A stretch of DNA of 64,000 bases. Origin: Holacanthus passer (Eukaryota > Chordata > Actinopteri > Pomacanthidae). The notes under the pieces were generated by a model, which was not told the DNA's origin, made no database searches, and worked only from the letters and a program-made list of their open reading frames with translations. This document shows positions 63,201 to 64,000 of this stretch, piece after piece (positions within the stretch are counted from its first letter, which is position 1; every line of letters starts with the position of its first letter). Made by a program: the position numbers and the translations under genes. The stretch is taken from the NCBI GenBank assembly GCA_025331565.1, contig JAFREQ010000008.1, forward strand, positions 310,001 through 374,000, given 5' to 3'.

Positions 63201-63411
63201 TCTCATTAAATAAGGATAGTGAATAGACGGAGGCTTAAAATGGTGAAATAGCAGCAGCTGACAAGACAATAGAATATACCAGATCAGCAAAGGAAGAAAA
63301 CACTTGCCTCTTGTTTCCAAACCATTTCCGCAGGGTTCTCCTGGTCCAGACAATCCACGTCGAACTGAGTCTGGAACTAAAGTACAGCCGTGCCACTTGT
63401 GTGTCCTCCAG
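8225..63411 (-). CDS. thsd7b: Thrombospondin type-1 domain-containing 7B, C-terminal half (17 exons in window)
   Basis: The seventeen minus-strand exons join, with agreeing phases at all sixteen introns, into 814 codons plus stop. This is about half of the roughly 1,600-residue family length. The product is a single-pass type I membrane protein with an ectodomain of alternating thrombospondin type-1 repeats. Visible are WSxW motifs (WSAW, WGPW, WSPW, WSSW), CSxxCG-type cores, six N-glycosylation sequons, an EGF-like CGCEKGYTEVM segment (local residues 697-707), a 20-odd residue hydrophobic helix (766-788) and a short tail ending LTLAYDGDMDM. Both THSD7A and THSD7B share this plan. The segment CEKGYTEVM..GFLDYC and the neighbouring hnmt favour 7B. 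THSD7A is linked to endothelial and podocyte adhesion; THSD7B is little characterised. N-terminal exons lie beyond 64000. Exons: 63308-63411, 54189-54380, 44941-45207, 43735-43913, 29946-30079, 28609-28765, 22470-22614, 22190-22305, 21221-21338, 19397-19542, 18486-18654, 14305-14478, 12145-12240, 10965-11047, 9054-9249, 8639-8726, 8225-8306. Confidence 0.9.
8307..8638 (-). other. thsd7b: Intron, transmembrane exon to last exon
   Basis: 332 bp, GT-AG, phase 2. Nothing else seen in it. Confidence 0.9.
8639..8726 (-). CDS. thsd7b: thsd7b exon 16 of window (transmembrane helix)
   Basis: Residues 759-787 begin DGRVKLWVYAVTAVG and continue FILILFIIALSFLV, about 23 uninterrupted hydrophobic residues. 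DGRxKxWVYxV is conserved. The donor is GTCTG|gtacgt in phase 2. With the next exon this makes Cys (TG|C), giving FLVCKPSK, which fits the family FLVC/YLAC-K-KP pattern. Confidence 0.92.
8727..9053 (-). other. thsd7b: Intron, stalk exon to transmembrane exon
   Basis: 327 bp, GT-AG, phase 1. Nothing else seen in it. Confidence 0.9.
9054..9249 (-). CDS. thsd7b: thsd7b exon 15 of window (EGF-like segment and membrane-proximal stalk)
   Basis: Residues 694-758 read SGVCGCEKGYTEVMTTHGF, LDYCTRTPG, KKADVK, and NEWTLRPVGP. CxCExGYTEVM is a family hallmark. FLDYC and the KKADVK stalk resemble THSD7B more than THSD7A as I recall them. Acceptor cccttgcag, donor GCCCAG|gtactg, phase 0 to 1. Confidence 0.93.
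9250..10964 (-). other. thsd7b: Intron, exon 14 to exon 15
   Basis: 1,715 bp, GT-AG, phase 0, AT-rich, with a run of 15 or so A at 9508-9523. Short open frames here have no family resemblance. Nothing else seen. Confidence 0.88.
10965..11047 (-). CDS. thsd7b: thsd7b exon 14 of window
   Basis: Residues 666-693 read GGCFPQKRPTTVRHCHPPC then TKPFSHCTP. The pattern GGC....P....R.C.PPC..P.S.C follows VTG in the family. Acceptor ctccag before five G, donor ACACCG|gtaaga, phase 1 to 0. It is the shortest exon completely inside the ectodomain (83 bp). Confidence 0.9.
11048..12144 (-). other. thsd7b: Intron, exon 13 to exon 14
   Basis: 1,097 bp, GT-AG, phase 1. It holds a short (TG)n at 11583-11599. 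Nothing else seen. Confidence 0.88.
12145..12240 (-). CDS. thsd7b: thsd7b exon 13 of window (WCQRSDG segment)
   Basis: Residues 634-665 read GKCHSYQWRTGGWSNNERAV then WCQRSDGVNVT. The string VWCQRSDG.NVTG is identical in human THSD7A apart from one residue, as I recall it. The last codons form a sequon NVTG. Acceptor gctacag, donor GTCACAG|gtgagt, phase 1 to 1. Confidence 0.93.
12241..14304 (-). other. thsd7b: Intron, exon 12 to exon 13
   Basis: 2,064 bp, GT-AG, phase 1. A stretch near 13940-14050 (cagcagctagtggctgac, ggtgctgagcaggtagc) resembles fish interspersed repeats, but I cannot bound it. Nothing else seen. Confidence 0.85.
14305..14478 (-). CDS. thsd7b: thsd7b exon 12 of window (WSSW TSP1 domain)
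   Basis: Residues 576-633 read GDCHLTVWSSWSSCQLTC, then ETTGRQARSRAVIIQ and CPHQVFETQPCK. WSSWSxCQLTC and RSRxVIIQ are conserved in the family. Acceptor ccctcag, donor GTAAAG|gtaccg, phase 1 to 1. The exon spans one nearly complete TSP1 domain. Confidence 0.93.
14864..14894 (+). repeat. G-run cluster with quadruplex potential
   Basis: Runs of 5, 12 and 6 G separated by one C and by ACCAGTC. On the gene's sense strand this is C-rich. Confidence 0.85.
15050..15198 (+). mobile_element. Partial copy 1 of short inverted-repeat element
   Basis: About 150 bp nearly identical to the middle of the full element at 30376-30872, including acacctgtttggatcattcc, caggtgatagtatcatgatt and aaggttcatcctggaaagac. 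Both ends are missing. It stops abruptly at a run of C (15199). Confidence 0.85.
18486..18654 (-). CDS. thsd7b: thsd7b exon 11 of window (TSP1 repeat)
   Basis: Residues 520-575 read GADCGEGFQRRNLSCIVHW, GNWSGSPPQTVKEEHCGDKL, and EQPCFVPCP. There are two sequons, NLSC and NWSG. Acceptor cgtgcag, donor GTCCAG|gtaaag, phase 0 to 1. Confidence 0.93.
18655..19396 (-). other. thsd7b: Intron, exon 10 to exon 11
   Basis: 742 bp, GT-AG, phase 0. Nothing else seen. Confidence 0.9.
19397..19542 (-). CDS. thsd7b: thsd7b exon 10 of window (TSP1 repeat)
   Basis: Residues 471-519 read GQSVRTRRILQEAHEEGRPC, PNQLTQTKPCPIRPC, YMWLLSDWSPCTVE. RTRR.L....EEGRPCP completes the domain opened in the previous exon, and DWSPC opens the next. 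Acceptor ttctgcag, donor GTAGAG|gtatgt, phase 1 to 0. Confidence 0.93.
19543..21220 (-). other. thsd7b: Intron, exon 9 to exon 10
   Basis: 1,678 bp, GT-AG, phase 1. It contains the CpG-rich island at 20150-20480; the rest is AT-rich. No exon was recognised inside. Confidence 0.88.
20150..20480. promoter_or_regulatory. Intronic CpG-rich island (possible regulatory element)
   Basis: Roughly two dozen CpG dinucleotides occur in about 330 bp, in an intron that is otherwise CpG-poor. Inside it a perfect 9-bp inverted repeat, TTGCGTCGT (20354-20362) and ACGACGCAA (20374-20382), is separated by 11 bp. No conserved protein frame is seen on either strand. It could be an internal promoter, an enhancer or an unmethylated repeat remnant. 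Function is inferred only from composition. Confidence 0.35.
21221..21338 (-). CDS. thsd7b: thsd7b exon 9 of window (WSPW TSP1 core)
   Basis: Residues 432-470 read FGLINKWRLSESCVVDCPVS then CVLSDWSPWAECSHTCGSK, a canonical TSP1 start with the WSPW motif. The acceptor cag is preceded by an uninterrupted run of 22 T on the sense strand. Donor CAAAG|gtaaac, phase 0 to 1. Confidence 0.93.
21339..22189 (-). other. thsd7b: Intron, exon 8 to exon 9
   Basis: 851 bp, GT-AG, phase 0. The acceptor tract is T22 on the sense strand (A22 at 21342-21363). Nothing else seen. Confidence 0.9.
22190..22305 (-). CDS. thsd7b: thsd7b exon 8 of window (TSP1 repeat)
   Basis: Residues 393-431 read DWSTCQLRENAICGQGSRLR then LLDCSRSDGKIVELQKCQQ. 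DWSTCQL.E.A.CG.G....LDC.RSDGK is strongly conserved in THSD7A and 7B. The acceptor is gcag preceded directly by a (TG)22 microsatellite. Donor CCAGCAG|gtaaca, phase 1 to phase 0. Confidence 0.93.
22309..22352. repeat. (CA)22 microsatellite against an acceptor site
   Basis: It lies within the 164-bp intron 22306-22469 and ends one base short of the acceptor CAG of exon 8. On the sense strand it is (TG)22 replacing the pyrimidine tract. A branch-point-like actaat lies just upstream of it. Confidence 0.95.
22470..22614 (-). CDS. thsd7b: thsd7b exon 7 of window (TSP1 repeat)
   Basis: Residues 345-392 read QCDQGTARNRSRHVLRLQ, then STCPELVQSEPCVLNSTCF and TYQYRVS. The CP.LVQSEPC block and a sequon NSTC fit a TSP1 C-terminal half. 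Acceptor tgtgcag, donor TCTCAG|gtagga, phase 0 to 1. It is followed by a very short 164-bp intron. Confidence 0.9.
22615..28608 (-). other. thsd7b: Intron, exon 6 to exon 7
   Basis: 5,994 bp, GT-AG, phase 0. I find no exons and no repeat I can name. It has some poly-A runs (for example 25119-25134). Confidence 0.85.
28609..28765 (-). CDS. thsd7b: thsd7b exon 6 of window (TSP1 repeat)
   Basis: Residues 292-344 read RCVKKGTTSGEAGTVADSLC, DQEEAPPRAQVC, CPNDCVTTPWGPWSHCPL. WGPW is a C-mannosylation-type motif. Acceptor ccgctag in phase 2, donor CCCCTG|gtgagt in phase 0. The following exon supplies the rest of this TSP1 domain. Confidence 0.92.
28766..29945 (-). other. thsd7b: Intron, exon 5 to exon 6
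   Basis: 1,180 bp, GT-AG, phase 2. It contains truncated copy 2 of the inverted-repeat element (29073-29253). The open frame over that region is repeat sequence, not a gene. Confidence 0.88.
29073..29253 (-). mobile_element. Truncated copy 2 of short inverted-repeat element
   Basis: The reverse complement reads acaatcctgattccaaaata, then agttgggac, and matches the left half of the full copy at 30376, including cttattctgaatttgatggc and agcaacatgtttcaaacaag. It ends near the middle of the element, so the right half is missing. Confidence 0.85.
29946..30079 (-). CDS. thsd7b: thsd7b exon 5 of window (TSP1 repeat)
   Basis: Residues 248-291 read VYEAVRCHSECSQYEWRIEP then WSICTINTV...CGEGVQSRKI. 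The match VYE.V.CHS.C.QY.W..EPWSIC is diagnostic of the family. It enters in phase 0 after gcgtgcag and leaves in phase 2 (ATCAG|gtcagt). The acceptor is odd: its upstream sequence is TG-rich rather than pyrimidine-rich. The exon is 134 bp, so skipping would shift the frame. Confidence 0.9.
30117..30147. repeat. (CA)n microsatellite near exon 5 acceptor
   Basis: About 15 CA units. With the adjoining alternating purine-pyrimidine stretch cgcgtgcacgtgc it leaves no ordinary pyrimidine tract before exon 5. Confidence 0.95.
30376..30872 (+). mobile_element. Full-length copy 3 of short non-autonomous inverted-repeat element
   Basis: It begins tacaaccctgattccaaaaa and ends ttttttggaatcggggttg. These are terminal inverted repeats of about 22 bp with one mismatch (CAACCCTGATTCCAAAAAAG against CAACCCCGATTCCAAAAAAG). 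It is about 497 bp long with no coding capacity, as expected of a MITE. Three incomplete copies occur in this window. I recognise the terminal sequence as very common in teleost genomes but do not assign a superfamily. The target duplication is unclear. Confidence 0.85.
37003..37332 (-). pseudogene. Possible LINE ORF2 C-terminal remnant
   Basis: The minus-strand frame contains NTFHPLWRTISAFGSSFSVG followed by MLHLQHTKE. This resembles the end of the ORF2 of fish L2/Rex-type retrotransposons (N..HPL..(T/V)(I/V)S...SSFS......TKE). The rest of ORF2 (reverse transcriptase) is absent, so this is a dead fragment. The match rests on a short pattern from memory; it may be chance. Confidence 0.4.
37440..37560 (+). 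repeat. tRNA-derived SINE head
   Basis: ctgctgtagctcagaaatg resembles a pol III box A region, and ggtctggaagtttgatcccc a box B. They are followed by aagtgtccttgagtaagaca, a central phrase common in fish SINEs. The 3' limit is uncertain; similar sequence may continue to about 37730. Confidence 0.6.
42149..42200. repeat. (TC)n microsatellite
   Basis: About 21 uninterrupted TC units, then a short interrupted extension. Confidence 0.95.
43735..43913 (-). CDS. thsd7b: thsd7b exon 4 of window (complete WSAWSAC TSP1 core)
   Basis: Residues 188-247 read GYMVEVCHIPCPLDCKLS, then DWSAWSACSASCGSGLKIR and SKWLREKAFNGGRPCP. WSAW is a C-mannosylation motif, and the Cys pattern is a canonical TSP1 domain. 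It is almost identical to family members across SKWLREK.FNGGRPCP. Acceptor atttcag, donor AACCAG|gtaaga, phase 1 to phase 0. Confidence 0.94.
43914..44940 (-). other. thsd7b: Intron, exon 3 to exon 4
   Basis: 1,027 bp, GT-AG, phase 1. Nothing else seen. Confidence 0.9.
44941..45207 (-). CDS. thsd7b: thsd7b exon 3 of window (TSP1 repeats)
   Basis: Residues 99-187 begin GRSKKKEHC, continue CPCEEFLSQPFGNWSACIL with an N-glycosylation sequon NWSA, and contain the second TSP1 core KECGQGLRYRAVACIEQQGRLV. It is the longest coding exon here (267 bp). Acceptor cgctcag, donor CTCAG|gtagga, phase 1 on both sides. Poly-basic RSKKK at the exon start is a family feature. Confidence 0.93.
48587..48604. 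repeat. Short (CA)n microsatellite
   Basis: Nine CA units. Confidence 0.9.
49570..50040 (+). repeat. Probable interspersed repeat
   Basis: A-rich, purine-rich sequence with phrases such as ggacaggtgaaactaatc, cataaaacaggaaataac and accgagacaagaactttaac, which resemble a fish repeat I have seen in many introns. The 129-codon open frame across its start is low-complexity Lys/Arg/Gln-rich translation of this repeat. Boundaries and family are not certain. Confidence 0.4.
51374..51398 (+). repeat. Head fragment of dispersed repeat, separated from its body
   Basis: The phrase gggcctatcccagcatgcat matches the common fish repeat phrase that normally precedes ..ggcgagaggc...ctggacaggtc. The continuation is found 450 bp further on at 51850. 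Confidence 0.5.
51850..52085 (+). repeat. Ancient dispersed vertebrate/fish repeat (body)
   Basis: Consecutive phrases attctggacaggtcaccagg, cagactgtgggagggaatca, ggaggaaacctgcacaggat and acatgcaaattcctcacaga match, in order, a repeat seen across fish genomes (normally ..gactgtgggaggaagccgg.. acatgcaaactccacacag). It is non-coding. A LINE-related origin is likely, but I do not name the family. Confidence 0.7.
52612..53040 (-). mobile_element. Copy 4 of short inverted-repeat element (nearly full)
   Basis: The sequence is the reverse complement of the element at 30376-30872 over most of its length, including gttgggacgctgtgtaaaac at one end and gaaacatgttgctgccacca toward the other. The terminal repeat at its low-coordinate end is diverged (aatttcaaagttgggac), and the far one is lost. 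Confidence 0.85.
54189..54380 (-). CDS. thsd7b: thsd7b exon 2 of window (TSP1 second half plus next TSP1 start)
   Basis: Residues 35-98 contain GVSCVEESGEL, the sequon NMTE, CLRWAGPLPP, then CKDDCTLTAWSKFSEC and the basic stretch SRSRRRSLT. The pattern CxDDCxLTxWSKFSxC is highly characteristic of THSD7 proteins. Acceptor tttgcag, donor CACAG|gtaaag, phase 1 to phase 1. Next to the WSKF motif the spacing is one residue shorter (CAGCG) than in the THSD7A sequence I recall. Confidence 0.92.
54648..54980 (-). mobile_element. LINE 3' tail, minus-strand copy
   Basis: The reverse complement reads ctgtaacaagtgaatttccc, ttgaggggatcaagaaagct and then (atctt)n. This is the typical end of fish L2/Rex-like LINEs (..gaatttccccttggggatcaataaag..) with a short terminal repeat. 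The upstream body (for example caatatcatagcattta) is poorly conserved. Non-coding. Confidence 0.6.
58931..58979 (+). repeat. Start fragment of dispersed repeat (ccatccatccattatct)
   Basis: The phrase ccatccatccattatctac followed by tgtttatcctttag is the characteristic start of the repeat whose later part lies at 59375-59452. Confidence 0.6.
59375..59452 (+). repeat. Middle fragment of dispersed repeat
   Basis: catctcagctgacattgg, acaagaggcggggtacattc and tggacgggtgg match the middle of the same repeat family as 51374-52085. It is separated from its start fragment by about 395 bp of unrelated sequence. Confidence 0.6.
59609..59632. repeat. (TAGA)n microsatellite
   Basis: Six TAGA units. Confidence 0.9.
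59958..60061. repeat. 104-bp inverted-repeat unit
   Basis: tatcatcacatggaaatag.. (59958-59978) is the reverse complement of 60041-60061 with one mismatch over 21 bp. The 62 bp between them hold gataaataaagact, like a short retrotransposon tail. No gene is linked to it. Confidence 0.75.
61080..61436 (+). mobile_element. LINE 3' tail, plus-strand copy
   Basis: It ends tttgctgctgtaacattgca, aatttccccgttgtgggact, aataaaggaatatctta, the characteristic 3' terminus of fish L2/Rex-like LINEs. The AT-rich part before it (tgtgcaatacttcattctg, gtgtatatagtgttacat) fits their 3' UTR. No ORF2 is present, so this is a 5'-truncated insertion. Confidence 0.65.
63308..63411 (-). CDS. thsd7b: thsd7b exon 1 of window (TSP1 repeat, first half)
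   Basis: The frame reads WRTHKWHGCTLVPDSV...CGNGLETR (local residues 1-34). It matches the family segment that begins WKTHKW and ends CGxGxxxR, the first half of a TSP1 repeat. It starts in phase 2 after ttttcag and ends in phase 1. The donor is AGAG followed by gcaagt, a GC donor. It must be the real one, because the only nearby GT (5 nt further) would break the frame with the next exon (G|GA GTC AGT TGT). The other two frames give no family match. Confidence 0.88.
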
Positions 63412-64000
63412 CTGAAAACACAAAGACAGACAGACTTTGAAATGGCAGCGCATTAGTGCAGCTTCGTTTACACAGCAGGCTTCTCCATTTGTGTTCTTCG
63501 CTTGGTTTGTAACTGATGATCTGGATGATGTGCAACCTTTATATAGGCAAGATAAATTAGATGATACTGGATTCAAAATCATAAATGAATTGAACACACT
63601 AAACAAATATACAACAAACATATCTTAGTTATTCTTTAAGCAACCATCTCAACTGACTATATACTATTTAATGACATTTAAATGAATAAATATACTTGAA
63701 ATATTAATTGTGGAATATGAATGATTGTCTTGACTTCAAAAGGTACACAGAGATGGAGACATCATTATTTTCTGTGTTTGTTTTCCTTTTTTTTTTTTCC
63801 CATGTGTTTCATACATTTTCAAAATAACTGTAAATTACAATCGTTGCACTCATTAGTATAAGAAAAGGTCATCATAAAAATGGTCTTGTTATATGATTAA
63901 AGTAAAGAATTCTGTCATTTTGATGTGGATTTATGCAACATTTACATATTCTAATGTGCTAATTAGACGATGCTAATGATGCAAAATCTTATTCTAATTT
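63412..64000 (-). other. thsd7b: thsd7b intron upstream of the first exon in window (right part off window)
   Basis: 589 bp of AT-rich sequence preceding the acceptor ttttcag of the first visible exon. No exon found. The missing N-terminal TSP1 exons and the signal peptide must lie beyond 64000. Confidence 0.8.

Larger units (their letters stand above)
54381..63307 (-). other. thsd7b: Intron with GC donor, exon 1 to exon 2 of window
   Basis: 8,927 bp, phase 1, with donor gcaagt and acceptor tttgcag. It contains two LINE tails (54648-54980 minus, 61080-61436 plus), pieces of the dispersed repeat (58931-58979 and 59375-59452), a (TAGA)n and a small inverted repeat (59958-60061). No exon was recognised. 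Confidence 0.85.

Noticed and set aside
63301..63306. Using the GT at 63303-63302 as donor of the first exon
   Set aside because: It would add five bases and put the next exon out of frame, losing the conserved G-V-S-C join.
8225..63411. Assigning the long gene to thsd7a
   Set aside because: The paralogs share the domain plan and many motifs, but the GFLDYC / KKADVK stalk and the tail, and especially the hnmt neighbour, fit THSD7B as I recall it. A full alignment would settle it.
63235..63621. 128-codon minus-strand open frame across the first exon
   Set aside because: It reads the exon in the wrong frame. The frame giving WRTHKWHGC...CGNG matches the family and agrees in phase with the following exon.
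1..64000. A hidden prokaryotic-type or novel multi-gene system
   Set aside because: No long open frames, no gene clusters and no repeats with regular spacers. Every coding segment I could support belongs to two known vertebrate genes.

Overview
The window is genomic DNA from a vertebrate, most likely a teleost fish. It carries long introns, GT-AG splice sites, many microsatellites, and interspersed repeats of kinds familiar from percomorph fish. There is no bacterial gene organisation: no operons, and no open frame longer than about 140 codons. All supportable coding sequence is on the minus strand and belongs to two vertebrate genes.

From left to right: (1) 1-1646 is an intron of the histamine N-methyltransferase gene (hnmt), which runs off the left edge. 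Its first coding exon is at 1647-1783. A CpG-rich stretch at about 2220-2600 probably holds its promoter and a non-coding first exon. (2) About 2640-7590 is intergenic, with one long interspersed repeat at 4805-5240. (3) 7591-63411 is the 3' half of a thrombospondin type-1 repeat membrane protein gene. I resolve 17 coding exons (2,446 bp) with a continuous reading frame. They encode 814 residues that end in a transmembrane helix and a short cytoplasmic tail finishing in YDGDMDM. The sequence matches the THSD7 family, and both the tail sequence and the hnmt neighbour point to thsd7b rather than thsd7a. The 5' half of the gene lies beyond 64000.

The exons were placed by reading the minus strand, matching the conserved THSD7 pattern, and requiring intron phases to agree at every junction. 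All sixteen introns agree in phase. Fifteen are GT-AG. The one between the first two exons in the window is GC-AG.

The introns (164 bp to 13.7 kb) hold repeats: four copies of a short inverted-repeat transposon-like element, two LINE 3' tails on opposite strands, a probable LINE ORF2 remnant, a tRNA-derived SINE head, pieces of an ancient dispersed repeat, and several microsatellites. Some of the microsatellites sit directly against splice sites.

I see no tRNA, rRNA, CRISPR array, phage or defence system, and no evidence for a new multi-gene system. The items most worth following up are the splice-site oddities, the retained thsd7b-hnmt tandem arrangement, an intronic CpG-rich island, and a few unexplained hairpins.
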